Origin: Verticillium longisporum
Lineage: Eukaryota; Ascomycota; Sordariomycetes; Glomerellales; Plectosphaerellaceae
DNA: 64,000 nt
Direction of reading: 5' to 3'
Assembly (NCBI GenBank): GCA_019188255.1
Contig: JAETXT010000006.1
Span: 4,092,001 to 4,156,000 of the forward strand
Of this stretch, positions 48,962 through 60,307 are shown one piece after another (the first letter of the stretch is position 1; each line of letters starts with the position of its first letter). The notes under the pieces are model-generated. The model was not told the origin of the DNA and did no database searches. It saw nothing but the letters and a program-made list of their open reading frames with translations. Position numbers and translations under genes: made by a program.

Positions 48962-50041
48962 CTACGCCGCCGTCTTCTGGTTTAGCACCTCCTGCACGAC
49001 CTTGAGCACCTCGGCGTGCACGGCGGCAGGGGCGGCCACGACACCCTTGTTCTTGGCGAGGGTCCTGCCGACGGAGAAGTCGAGCCTCTGGCCGGCAATG
49101 TCGGTGACCTGGCCGCCGGCCTCGCGCACGATGAGGTCGCCGGCGGCGTGGTCCCAGATCTTCTCCTGGTAGGAGGCGCTGACGGGCAGGCGCAGGTAAA
49201 TGTCGCCGGCGCCGCGGGCGATGCTGCCGTACTTGCTCTGGCTGTCCATGCGGACGCTGGGGCGGGTGATGCCGAGCCGTTGGGCGATCTGGGCCTGGTC
49301 GCCGTGGGCGCTGTGGCCGGCCTCGACGCTCTCGCAGAAGGTGGCGGCCGTCATGTCGGACAGGGGCCGCATGGCGATGGCGCGGCCGTCGGCGGCGGCG
49401 AGGGCGCCGTCGCGCAGTGGGAAGGAGGTGGCGCCCCGGGTCTGGACGGCGGAGAAGAGCACGCCGCGGCCCTCGTCGTCGGTGGCGTTGGCGCCCATGT
49501 CGGCCGTCAGCGGCGCGGCGTCGTCGACGGGCAGGTTCGGGCAGCCGAGGACGCCGACCTTGACGTCGCCGTCGACCATGAGGCCGAGGCACACGGCGTA
49601 CTGGCCGCCGCGCAGGAAGCCCTTGGTGCCGTCGATGGGGTCAATGGCCCAGATGCGGCCCTGGGCGCCGCCCTTGCTGTTGCCGGCGTCGATGAGGTCG
49701 AGCATTTCGTCGGCCGTCTCGATGCCGCCGCCGAGCAGCGCCTCGGCGGCCGCGTCACTGAGGCGCGTCTCGCGCACGAGGTCCCAGATCTGGGTCTTGA
49801 GCTTGTCGTCCTCGCGCAGCTGGGCGGCCTCCTCCTCGGCGACAATCTCGTCTTCGGGGAAGTGGTGGCGCAGGGGGGGGATGATGAGGGCCTGGGCGCC
49901 AAAGTCGCCAATGGTGACGGGGGACTTGTCATTCTTGTCGACGGTGCCCTTGGCTTTTTCGTGGAAGACGCGCTTCGTGAGGATGGCAGCGCGCTGGACG
50001 GCGAGCTGGGCGATCTCGAGTTCTTTCGCGTAGAGCGCCAT
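48962..50041 (-). CDS. MET22: 3'(2'),5'-bisphosphate nucleotidase (HAL2/MET22)
   Basis: From ATG 50041 the unspliced frame encodes 359 aa, the size of yeast Met22. Family motifs of Li+-sensitive, Mg2+-dependent phosphatases are present: DKSPVTIGDFGAQA, the metal ligands EDEIVAEEE and WAIDPIDGTKGFLRGGQYA (DPxDGT at about residue 134), and WDHAAGDLIVREAGG. It converts 3'-phosphoadenosine 5'-phosphate to AMP, protecting sulfate assimilation and RNA processing from PAP. An in-frame ATG at 50236 would add 65 residues containing a strongly hydrophobic segment (FVTFSFLLFSFLTVILAIFAF); this could give a membrane-anchored or organellar form. I prefer the short form by family length. Confidence 0.93.
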   Translation of the reverse strand: MALYAKELEIAQLAVQRAAILTKRVFHEKAKGTVDKNDKSPVTIGDFGAQALIIPPLRHHFPEDEIVAEEEAAQLREDDKLKTQIWDLVRETRLSDAAAEALLGGGIETADEMLDLIDAGNSKGGAQGRIWAIDPIDGTKGFLRGGQYAVCLGLMVDGDVKVGVLGCPNLPVDDAAPLTADMGANATDDEGRGVLFSAVQTRGATSFPLRDGALAAADGRAIAMRPLSDMTAATFCESVEAGHSAHGDQAQIAQRLGITRPSVRMDSQSKYGSIARGAGDIYLRLPVSASYQEKIWDHAAGDLIVREAGGQVTDIAGQRLDFSVGRTLAKNKGVVAAPAAVHAEVLKVVQEVLNQKTAA

Positions 50042-50236
50042 GGTGGGCGGCTTCACTGCTGGTTTGTTGGTGGTGGTGGTGAGGGGTCGGAGGGGCACGA
50101 GGGGCAGGTGGTTGGCGATGAGGGAGAGCCGCGGCAGAGCTCGAAAAGCAAAGATAGCCAGGATGACAGTGAGGAAGGAGAAGAGAAGAAAAGAGAAGGT
50201 CACGAAGGGGCTTTTGTGGGTGGCTTGCCTGCGCAT

Positions 50237-51266
50237 AAGTGCCTCTTCTCGAATGCTGGACTTGAGTTGAGCTAACTCTGGCTGCTGGTCTGCCACCGGT
50301 GTCGGGCAGATGTCGTCAGTTGTGGGTGAGTCAGCTCGCTGCGCTGCTCTTTGCTCGGGGTCACGTCACGTCAGTCGCCTCCCTTGAGGTACCTCTGCTC
50401 AGTGATGCTCAGGATGAAAATCACCTTCCTACCCCGCGGCCAACACGACCCGGTCATTACTCGAACGCAATGGAACGGCCTGTATTGTGCGTTTCGATGT
50501 CCCCCACCAGGCCCACACCAATTGACGTCGTGTCGATTTGCCCTGCCCATGCAGCGACTGGCACGACCCTGCGTGGGTGTCTGCTGCTGCGTTAGGGTAA
50601 ACGTGACTTTTGCTTGTCCGCCAGATTGCAGGTTTCCTCGACAGGGTCAATGACATCGACAACCAGACTGCAGACCTTCGTATCGTCTAGAACAGCGGAT
50701 GGTGACCGGGAGGTAGCATCCCGCTGTAGGCTTTATTTTGGTTCAATTGCAAGCGACTACGAAGCTTGGTTCAACATGGAACAGTCCTTCCCTTCTTGGC
50801 GACCCCGTTCAACTCGCATGCATAAGCCATGAGAAGAACGCTCCAGGGCCGCCGTTGGCAGGCAGAAAGCCAGGCGGTTGAAGTTGGGTGCCTATAAGTG
50901 CCTGTCTAAGGCTGTTCCAAGGCCGTCAAAGACGTTACGAGCTCACGGACGACGATACAGAACATCTGGGAGGCCTTCTTGTGCTACGAGAAACCAACCC
51001 TCACTTTCTGTCCATGGCACTATCGTGCATCCACTACAGAAGGATAGTCCTTGCCGGCTTCCGCCCTTCTCGAGCCCTCCGTTACCCCTGCCGTTCTACG
51101 ATGCGGCACAGCGTTATAACCGAAGCTGCCGAGGGTTTTGAAGTCGATGCTACAAAGATACGAACATGCCGACCTCGTGCAGGAGTCTGGTCAGTATGTT
51201 CCATCTGGCGGAACCAAGGCTAGAAACGTAGCCTTTCCCGACATAGGTCCTTGATATCGGACAACG
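50237..51266. other. Intergenic region
   Basis: About 1 kb between MET22 and the 3' end of the P450 gene. Short open frames show no family features; nothing supported. Confidence 0.45.
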
Positions 51267-52928
51267 TTACTTCCGGGGCCGTAGCGTCGCACGTACGCCC
51301 TTGCTATCCAGCTTAGCCACAGCCACGAAAAAATCGTGCTGGCAGGTGACGTCGTCCAGGCCCGTCTCGAACAGTTCCCAGTCGAAGCGCGAGATGATTG
51401 TCGATGCTGTGAGGAACATTTCCGCGTGGGCGAGGCTGTAAGAGATGCTGTGAATATCTTGTTGTGCAGATGGCAGAGGCCTGACACTCACTTCATTCCC
51501 GGACACTGCCGCGCGCCCTTGCCAAACGGCACGAAATACCTGTCGAGCTTGCGCCCCGCTGTTCCGGCCTCCAGCCATCGCTCGGGGCGGTACGTATGAG
51601 GTTCAGGGAAGACGTCCGGATCGGTGAGGACATCGTGGGGCGTCATGGAGATGGGCGTCTGCGCTGCTTAGTGAAGTTCTCCATCAGGAAAGGCACAGCG
51701 GCGTACCCCGGCCGGGATGATCCAGTCCTTGTACCGGATATCCTCGTGGCAAATTCTCGGAAGGCGCGTCGTCACACCGTACGATAGTCGGATAGCCTCT
51801 TTGATGGCGGCGCTCTGTTGTCGTCAGCCGTGTGGCCATGTCATGACCAGGCAGCAACAAATCTCACAAGATACGGCAGCCGCTGCAGCTCGATCCAAGA
51901 GGGAACCTGTCCTCCCTGCCTGACGACGCCGTCCAACTCCCGCCTCACTTTGACGAGCGTCTCAGGAGCGTGCTTGAGATAGAACATGAGCCGTGTGATG
52001 GCCTGCGCTGTCGTCTCCGACCCGGCCCCTGTCAAGATCTCGGCCTCGTCGCAAAGCCTATCCAGCGTCTTTTCCTGCTGCGGCAGGGGGCTATCCCGTA
52101 GCGCATGGAATATGGTTTGACGGGCGCCGGCACTGTCGGCCACCCCCTCAAGGATGGGCCCCACCTGCTTCCTGACGCTCTGCTGCCACCAGAAGAGGTG
52201 TCCCACGGCGGGGTTGATGGCGGACACGACGGGGAGGGGGAGGCCCTTCATGACGGGCAGGATCCAGGGGAACTGCCTGCTGAGGGCGCCTCCTTCGAAA
52301 GCGCCGAGGATGGTCTCTTTCCACTGAAGCTTGAAGTCGGGCTCGTCTAGATACCCCCTGTCGGCGGCGAAGGCGTAGTCGCAGATGATGTCCATGGTCA
52401 GGGCCATGAAGGCAGCGTCGAGGCGGACGACCTCACCCGTGCGCGCAATGGCTTCGAAGCGCGCCGCGAGCTTGTCGACCTTGGCACGGGGCACGGGCTC
52501 GGGGCCGTCACGGCGCGGGCCCAGAAGAAGGGGTTGAGCGCGCTGCGGCGGAGGTGGTGCAGGTCGTGGGGGACGGTGGAAAAGGAGGATCCCGGGGCGC
52601 CGGCCAGGTTCGTCCACCACTGGTACTTGTCGAGGCGGCGGTTGGCGACGTAGAGGTCGTCGAAGAAGTCTGGGTCGGAGACGTGAAGTTCGTGGGGGTT
52701 GATGCGAACGATGGGGCCGTAGTCACTGTGCATCTCGCGAATCTTCCACATGAAGATGCCTCTGCGCACGACGTCCCAGTAGAATTCAACCCACAGCGTC
52801 GAGGCCGCCCATTTGGGCCCGGGGAACTTGGAGAGCGGGTGACGATACACTCGTCTCCATGCGGCAAGCACGACGGCAGCCACGGCGGCTGCCACGGCGA
52901 GGGTGACGAAGTTTAGAGTTGGATGCAT
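51267..52928 (-). CDS. Cytochrome P450 monooxygenase (four exons, one frameshift)
   Basis: Exons 52928-51868, 51814-51707, 51658-51492 and 51435-51267; corrected length about 501 aa. Start MHPTLNFVTL is followed by a membrane anchor (AVAAAVAAVVLAAW) and the proline hinge HPLSKFPGPKWAA. The I-helix oxygen-binding motif is GAGSETTAQ, the K-helix is KEAIRLSYG, PERWLEAG is the PERF-type region and FGKGARQCPGMN the heme-Cys loop (Cys about residue 443). The frame breaks at four G (52501-52504) where one more base joins FWARAVTAP to EPVPRAKVDKL. The general class resembles fungal CYP58/trichodiene-oxygenase-like enzymes of the ER; the substrate is unknown. Its promoter faces that of a LaeA-like methyltransferase. 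Confidence 0.9.
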
Positions 52929-53464
52929 TGTCGAGCTGGTCTCCAACGCCTGCGCACCGGTAGAACCTCAGATGGAGCATCGACTGGCCGCGCAAAACAG
53001 CGGCACCTGAATGAAAATGGTGAAGCAAAGGAATTGATGGAACGATGCCGTGGCCATGGCTGCCTTCAGAAGGGGGGAAAGGGAGACATCCATGTTCCGC
53101 TGCCCAACCATGTCCCCTACGGCATCCCCCCTCCGCCAGCCAGGCTAATGGAGCACTCACTCACTACCGCAGCAAATGGCAAGGATAAGGACAAGGACGA
53201 AGAATGAGTGCTGGATGGACAGCCTGCACCATCGCGGTCTAGCCCGTTTGACTCCTTGTCTCCCGAATCGGCTTGCCAAACGAGCGCGTGCTATTGGATT
53301 ATTACTAAGTAATCCTACGTCGACCCAAGACCCAAACCCAAACCTCTGGGCTGGAACGCTGCTGGTTGACGTTGGCCACACCATGACCACATATACCACA
53401 TACACCACGTGGCGTGATTCTCTTGTTCCTCGCAGCCTCGCCTCAAGAACGCCCATAATCTACC
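52929..53464. promoter_or_regulatory. Divergent promoter between P450 and methyltransferase
   Basis: 536 bases separate the two start codons, and both genes could share control elements here. No known operator sequence was recognised with confidence. Confidence 0.4.
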
Positions 53465-54647
53465 ATGTCCGAACCGCAGTCACAGGCAGCCGCTGCGCCG
53501 CCGGCTACATCGCCAAAGTCGTCGCCTCCCCACGTCGCTTCCCCGTCCGCGTCCGCGTCGCCCGCCATCGCCAGCGGTCCCGACGCCTCGGATGACCATC
53601 TGCAGCCCATTGAGGTGAACGACGACGACTCGGTGCTTGGCGCAGAGGACGACGCACGCTCCGACTATGCCTCGGACGTCTCCGACACAGCCAGTGTCAC
53701 CTCCTCCGTGTTCAATTTTGAGTATGAGAATGGCCGCCGCTACCACAGCTACCGCGCCGGCCAGTACCTCCTTCCCAATGACGACAAGGAGCAGGACCGC
53801 CTCGACCTCACCCATCACGTCTTCTCCCTCACCCTCCACGGCGAGCTGTGCATCTCCCATCTCGAGAACCCCCAGCGCATCCTCGACCTGGGCACGGGCA
53901 CTGGCATCTGGGCTATAGACGCCGGCGACCAGTTCCCCGCCGCCGAGGTCATCGGCACCGACCTCTCCCCCATCCAGTCCTCCTGGGTACCGCCCAACGT
54001 CCGCTTTGAGGTCGATGATGCCACCCTTCCGTGGACGTGGCCCCGCGACCACTTTGACTTTGTCCACGCCCGCACCCTCGGGGGCGCCATCAAGGACTGG
54101 CCCACCCTTCTCCGCCAATGCCGCGATCACCTCATGCCGGGGGGCCAACTCGAGATCGCCGAGGGCCGCGCCGACTTCTTCTGCGACGACGGCACTCTCA
54201 CCGAGTCGTCCAAGACGTACCAGTGGCTCTCCGAGTTTCGCCGTCTCGCACAGCCCCTGGGCTTCGACATCGCCCCGGCACTGCCCAAGCTGCTTGAGGA
54301 CGCCGGCTTCGAGGACGTCCGCATCGTCCAGAGGCGCGTGCCGCTCGGCACGTGGCCCAAGGACGCCCATCTCCGGGACGTCGGCCGTGCTTTCCGTGTG
54401 CAGTTTGTCGAGTATGCGCTCGAGGCGTACTCGCTCGCGCTCTTCACGAGGCTGGGCGGATGGACGAACGAGGAGGCCCAGGTCCTCTTTGCCATGGTCA
54501 GGGATGAGATGAAGACGAACAAGGTTCATCTTTATACATATACGTGAGTTTCCTCCTCCCTTTTTTTGGAGGCACGATGAGGTTGTACTGATCCATGGTT
54601 TCAGGGCCTTTGTAACGGGTCGGAAACCGACGACCGCAACTTCTTGA
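53465..54647 (+). CDS. SAM-dependent methyltransferase, LaeA/TAM-like
   Basis: Exons 53465-54543 and 54605-54647 encode 373 aa; the short second exon replaces an early stop and gives the tail YTAFVTGRKPTTATS. The N-terminus (1-85) is Ala/Ser/Pro-rich then acidic. The motif ENGRRYHSYRAGQYLLPNDD is typical of the fungal LaeA-like family. The Rossmann SAM site follows: RILDLGTGTGIWAIDAGD (about residue 139), VIGTDLSPIQ, and FDFVHARTLGGAIKDW, then GGQLEIAEG. Family members methylate small molecules or regulate secondary metabolism; which applies here is unknown. Being divergent from a P450, a tailoring role is possible but inferred. Confidence 0.9.
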
Positions 54648-55888
54648 TTTCAGGTTGATGGGCTCCAGGCGGCCCGGAGACTTCTGGCTTGAATTTGGAG
54701 CACTGAAAACACACGAGCGAGCGAGTTTTCCCGTTCATGCCCCTTTCCCTCAGACTGTTGCTTCGCCGCATAGAGATTTCCCTTGCATCATGCACAAGAC
54801 TGAGGGCATATCCCTCGACCATCTTTCGGCTCTGGAGAGGAAGCCATGTTCATGGAGTGGACTGCCTGGCTTGAGTCGGCAGTGCAGCATTCGCCGAGCT
54901 ACTTTGGGCGTTCTGACTGCTCCAGAGGCTTGTAGGGAGTTTAAGAATTGCCTCGAAGACGTTCATAAGCTGACTGCTCGTAACTTGTCCACTTTTCGGC
55001 CGTTGATATCGAGTGATAGTTCCGCTGTCCGGTTAGCACCATGCAGGGTGACCCTCCAATCAATAGGGGGTAGAAACAAGAACGTGCGCAGTAGGCAAGA
55101 GTCTTCGAGTCCATTGTAAGGAGAACAGGACCTACTTTGAGACACGAGAATGACCGAGAGAGAAAGACTTTACTATGATTGAATGGAATGCCAATGACCT
55201 ATGGGTTTTGATTAAATTGATCACACACTTTCGGTGAGTTTGACTGATGAACCGACTACATCAGAAGCCAGCCTCTGCGTTGGCCGGCGGTACCTCCATC
55301 GTCGGAGCACGCAACAAGACCAAAGGACTGCTCTTTCAGCTTGGTGTGCAGGGTGAACGGATCCTGGACTGACTGAGAGAGACTACCGCCATGGCGCGAT
55401 GCATCTCTGCATGCGAATCGCTGTTAAGAGGGGTAGCATTAGAGGAAGCCAGGGATACGGGACGATGGTAGGAAGCTTGGGAGAGTACTCACAATTGTGA
55501 TGCACACTCTGCTCTCAAGAATTCTCTTTCAGTGCAATTTCGGATATCACTTGACGCATCGTAGCCCTTCCAAATATGCTCTACTTATGATGAAGCTTTC
55601 GGAATGGGGTATTCTTGTCGTGAAGGGAGGTGGCTTGCCGGTGGAAGGGGAGTTTGCAGTGCGCCGTACCATGTTGGGGCAAACATGTGCTGTTACGGTG
55701 TACTGCAACACCTAATCCTTTCCGCCTGCGCGACAACCGTCTGGGCTTTTACATCACCAAAAACTTACCAAGAAGAGCCCGCCGCGTCGTACACACCAAC
55801 ACCACCACGCATCTCCCTAAAGCCAACACCCTCAAACCAACACCGAAGCCAGAAGTCTTCGAGGAAGAGAGCCACAAAGACCACCGCC
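54648..55888. other. Intergenic region
   Basis: About 1.2 kb between the methyltransferase and FMC1. Several short open frames exist without family features. No gene supported. Confidence 0.45.
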
Positions 55889-56203
55889 ATGGCCTCCAAT
55901 ACCGCCACCCTGCGCTCCCTCTACCGCAGCCTCCTGCGCGAGCTCCCTCCGCGCCCCATCCTCGCCCGCAACCGATCACCCATCCACTCCCGCATCCGCA
56001 GCAGCTTCGCCGAACCCGCCGCCGCGCACCCCAACGCCGCCGCCGAGGCCGTGCAGTTCCTCGACTACCTGCGCGCCCAGCGCGTCTACGCCACGCTGCT
56101 CGAGCGCTACAACCCCGGCATGGGCATGGACGAGGAGGAGCGCGTCCGGCTCACGGCGAGGAGGGTCGGCATGGATCTGCCCAAGGAGTTTGGCAAGCAA
56201 TGA
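55889..56203 (+). CDS. FMC1: ATP synthase assembly factor FMC1, LYR-type
   Basis: A 104-aa single-exon protein starting MASNTATLRSLYRSLLREL, with the LYR-like tripeptide at residue 10-12 and conserved prolines after it (PPRPILARNRSPIHSRIR). The central helix AVQFLDYLRAQRVYATLLER and the ERYNPGMGMDEEERVRLTAR segment match FMC1. FMC1 assists ATP12 in assembling the F1 ATPase in the mitochondrial matrix. The start is the first ATG after a long upstream stretch without consistent splicing. Confidence 0.88.
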   Translation: MASNTATLRSLYRSLLRELPPRPILARNRSPIHSRIRSSFAEPAAAHPNAAAEAVQFLDYLRAQRVYATLLERYNPGMGMDEEERVRLTARRVGMDLPKEFGKQ

Positions 56204-56645
56204 AGGAACAGTATGCGGGAGCGAAAAGGTATCTGACCCTTTCATTGCCATGGAGGGGTGGCGAGGATAGGGATGCGACGGTGACAGAGATACAGACGAG
56301 CCGGGGGGCTATAGACTTGTCCCCCGCCATGTACAACATGTGATACCACGACATACGCCTTGTACATTACATCGGGGGGAAGAAAGCACGACGGCAGATG
56401 CCTTGAGGAACGGAATATTTAGATGAGATTGCATCAGTGGAACGGCGGCCACAGGGGTCGAGCCTGAACTGCGTCTGCGAACAAAATAATCCAGACGAGA
56501 ACTTCCCAATGAGAAAGCATGTTCAGAAAAGTGTGATTTATAGAGAGAATTCGATGTATCGTGTAATGGGGGTATCAACTTTGTCAAGCCAGATGAAGGA
56601 GACGAAACGTCATGGCAGCACGCCCTGCCTCTAACAACCCCCACT
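56204..56645. other. Convergent intergenic region
   Basis: Lies between the 3' ends of FMC1 and the large minus-strand gene. No further gene. Confidence 0.45.
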
Positions 56646-59600
56646 TCATACGCTGCCCACGCCGCCATCCTCGAGCGTCTCGTCCCAACCGCCCGTCTGC
56701 AGGAGCCACTCGCCCACAGTCTGCTTTACGCCCTTGATGCCCTCGCCCAGCGCGCTGTGCCACTGGTCCTGGACGACGCGCACCTTCTCCTTGAGGTCTT
56801 CCGTCAGCCTCTTCTCCTCCTCCTGGCGCAGCGCGTCCGCCCGCTCGCCGCCCTCCTCGTTCTGCACCACCTTGGCCTGCGCGTGCGCCGTTGCCTCCTT
56901 GACCTCGTGCAGCAGGCAGAGCAGGTTGGTCTGCGACTCGATGAACTGGTACGTGCTCTTCTCGGCGTGCAGCACAAGGCTAAAGAGGTACTGCAACGGG
57001 TGCTGGTGATACGTCGGGTTCTCCTGGTACTCCTGCGCCGGAATCTGCACCCGGAAGCCTCCTCCGCTGAGGTCTCCGGGCACCTTGTCGAGCAGCCGGC
57101 TGAGTGGGGGCGCAATGTCCCAGAACGCCGACAGCTGCACCTCGACGCCGCGCACGACGTTCTGCTCCATGACGTTCTGAAACGTCCGCGTCCTCTCGAG
57201 GACCTCGTTGGCAAAGGCCAGCTGTCGCTTCGCCGCATCCTCAGCGAAGAAGGCCTCGGCGGACCGTACTTTTTCCTGGTTATTCGCAAGCCGGTACGGC
57301 GTGACGACAACGTCGCGGTACCGGTCGTTGCGGTCCGACAGCAAGTCGTAGTTGGCCCGATGCAGAACCTCGCTTGCCTCAAAAATCCATTTCAGCAGCG
57401 TCAACTTCTCCAGTAGCTCTGGCTTGTCGTCGCCCTCCTCCTGCGGCATGTCCGCTGCGCTTTCCACGTCGTCAAACAGCCGACTGGCGAGTCCGTCGAA
57501 GAGCGCGTTCGCCTTGGCGATGCGGCCAGTGAGGAGCTCGTTCAGAGGGATCACGACTTGGCTCTGGAAATGTTCAAAGTCGGCCTTTTCCAGGTCCTTG
57601 AGTCCCTCTCTTTCGCTCTCGTTCGAATCTTGCTCAATCGCAGAAGCCTCTGCAAAGGACATGTTGCCCGAGTTGATTTCTTGTTGAAGGTTATTGCGCA
57701 GAGCCGATCGTCGCTCCGAAGCAGCTTTGGTGGCCTCTTCCCGCTTCTTGCGGCTCGTTTGCTGGTATCGCGCCCTAGCATGTTCGATTTCGGAAAGATC
57801 GCTGATCTGTCTCACAGCCGTGCGCGTCGCCGTGAGTTCGGGGTGGTTGTTATTCACGGCCGGGTGGTGGCGAGGATACGGAGGAGGCAGAGTCACGAGG
57901 CGAGAAATGTCCAACTGTGCTGGACCTGGGGTGGTTGGCGAGGCCGACGAGGTGAGGGACTGCGTGGAACTGCGAATGCCAACGGGCTGGGGAGTCAGGG
58001 CTGACTCCTGGTCATGCCAACCCGTCTTCTCGGGCGGATAGCCTGCCGAAGCATCAGGCTCACTGATGCCCGTGTGCAGTTCATCTTGGACCGGACTGTC
58101 TCCCCATTGCAGAGCTTCGCGGGCTTCTTTTGGCATGCCCATGTACTTGGATTCGCGTTTGGACCTCTCCATCAAATGACCCCCAGTTCCTGCCGAGTCT
58201 GATTCCCACCATCTGCTGGGAGGCCGGCCTCGAGAACTACCATCCCCATTCCCACTGACGCTGAGGCTCAGAATAGGAGAAAGGGAAGGCATGTAGTTGG
58301 ACGTCCATGTGCCATTGTTTGGTGGACCAGCCAAGGGCGAGCTTGGTGTATTGGCAGATGTCGGTGCTGAGCTCGACTGACCAGCAATGTCTCGGTACGC
58401 AGAGTCAATGGACCCGCGGTGTGATCGAGAGGGCTGAGATGACAGTGGCGTGAATTGGCTCTGGCCCGGATAGATCCCGGATTCTCGCCTGGCCGCCATG
58501 GGCCGGAAGAGATCCCTCGTCAGATCAAATATCTCAGACCCCATAGCCCCTATCGCCGAAGCATATCGCTCGCGTCGAATCCTCGACTCGCTGACGATAA
58601 AGTCTGCAAAAAGCCGGACTCGGTCTCCATCGGATGTGGCAGCGGCTTCGCTGACCGCAAAAGCCTCAAATCTTTCAATGGTCCCCTGGCAGAACTGATC
58701 GGCTGTTTGAGAAACGACCATAGTTTTGGGCGCCGTTGTTGATGAAGATGGGGCGCTATCGGAGGGCGTCACCGCAGCCCGACCCAAGGAGCCTGACCTG
58801 CCGCCTCGAGTCTGAGAGGCTGAAGCCGAGCGACTGTGAAGCGGCGGGGTTGGGAGTGCTTTCGGCGCAACGCCTCGAGGATCAGTGGCAGGGGCTTTCC
58901 CGGGACGTGGTGAAAAGGGGGGCGTTGCCATGTCCCGATCAGTCCTGTGTGCAGACCCCAGAGCTTTGGGTGTAAGACTCAACGGGTCTCGTTGAAAGTC
59001 GCTCCCCCGTCTGGGGCTTGTCCTGCCTCGCCCTGCCTCCGCCCCTCGGGGTAGACTTGGTAATGGCCCGCCGCCGGGACAAGGTGGTGGCACTCGGCAC
59101 CACGATATCGGTCTATTGCATTGGTTGCAAGATGCCATCCATAGACTCGTGTTGTCTCGTCCGGCTCTCGGCTCGCCTCTGAACGATGGTCTTGTCGAGA
59201 CGCACAGCACCAGCACGACTAAGACTGGCGGAGCTTGTCAATTCGGTGACCTGACTCGAAGAGGCAGGCTGGGTGGTATCAATCGTCAGGCCAGCGGCCC
59301 TGCCCCGCGAAGGTGTCGGGGTCGCTTGCTGGACGTCTTGATCGATCCAGTCAGCAGGTGTCGGGGGTACAGGGCCAAGCGCGGAGCCGTTGCTGGGCGG
59401 AGGGCGCCTTGTCGGTGGCGAGACCATCGGTTCACTCGTCCTGCTGGTACTTTGTACGCTCTGTGATCTGGATGAAGCTGGCGGTGGACCGGGTGGCGGA
59501 GGCGGAAGTGGCATGCCGGGCTCCCATCTTGTCTGCGATGTTGACCGAGACCTGGCTGATGTCGGAGTCTCGATGGCGCTTGTGGACACCGCCCTCCGTG

Positions 59601-60307
59601 CACCAGGAGGTCCCTGTGAAGAACCAGAAGCCGTTCGCTGTGGCACCGGCTGTCCTAGCGGGATATTAATGGGAGGAGGTGTAGGCCGTGAAAATGAGAT
59701 GGGCGGCATGGGATCAGGCGGGCTAGGCTGTTCGTGTGCTTCCTTGTGTCTTCGCAGCGATGAGAGACCAAACCGTCTCTCGCGAACCGCCTCGGCCGTT
59801 GGCCCCGGGCGGAGGAGGGAATGACGTGTTTGCAACAGGTTCAGGCGACGGTCGATGAACATTGCTTGGAGGCACCCTGGCGGCCGAGGTGTTGGCTGCT
59901 GGAGAAGACTCGAACACGCTGCTCACTGGGCGCTGGTTCCAAGGCGGGCTATACGGAGGTGGGGGCGGAGGGGATACTAATTGAATTGTCAGTTCTGAGA
60001 TTGACCTGCGACAAGAAGCTCGTGCCCACAGCAACGAGGTGAAAGGATGTGTACCACTTTGAGTTTCGGGAAACTGGTGCGTTCGTTCGGGCCCAGCTGC
60101 TGGCGAAGCAATCCATTCCTGAGGGTTGTAGGGCTGTATGGCACTCCCGGTGGTGGGTGTGGGCTGTGCCGACTGCAGGTGGTGGCTTGTTGAGCTCAGC
60201 GAAACAGCAGACAATGGTGCTGCGCTCTGATGATAGCCACCGAGAGAGGTGGTCAAGAGAGGATTGAGCCCTTGCCGCAGGCGCGAAGGATCACGAGGAT
60301 TGCTCAT
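56646..60307 (-). CDS. Large conserved-looking fungal protein of unknown function (frames disrupted)
   Basis: ATG 60307 opens MSNPRDPSRLRQGLNPLLTT. The N-terminal third is Pro/Ser-rich (PPPPPPYSPP, PPPPGANGRGGSRE), followed by SFSRPTPPPINIPLGQP. A CxxC pair occurs in MASCNQCNRPISWC. The C-terminal half is folded and helical: RVRLFADFIVSESRIRRERY, MGSEIFDLTRDLFRP, VTLPPPYPRHHPAVNNNHPE, SRKKREEATKAASERRSAL and LLEKLTLLKWIFEASEVLH, ending WDETLEDGGVGSV. The locus uses three frames: near 59776 and near 59146 the frame moves by one base in the opposite sense to the other breaks in this window (one extra base or two missing). A likely 53-nt intron near 60026-59974 (CTGAC branch, TTAG end) also requires one missing base in a four-C run at 59970-59973. 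Treating it as one gene is inference; about 1,200 aa in total. Confidence 0.65.

Noticed and set aside
49016..50275. A 419-codon open frame on the plus strand, antisense to MET22
   Set aside because: Its Gly/Val/Ala-rich translation is the mirror image expected from strongly GC3-biased codons on the other strand; it has no domain and MET22 is unambiguous.
53480..54529. A 349-codon minus-strand frame antisense to the methyltransferase
   Set aside because: Same GC3 mirror effect; the sense-strand SAM-binding motifs are clear.
54655..55119. A 154-codon frame after the methyltransferase
   Set aside because: It begins at a non-ATG codon in the methyltransferase 3' region and shows no structured or conserved-looking motif.
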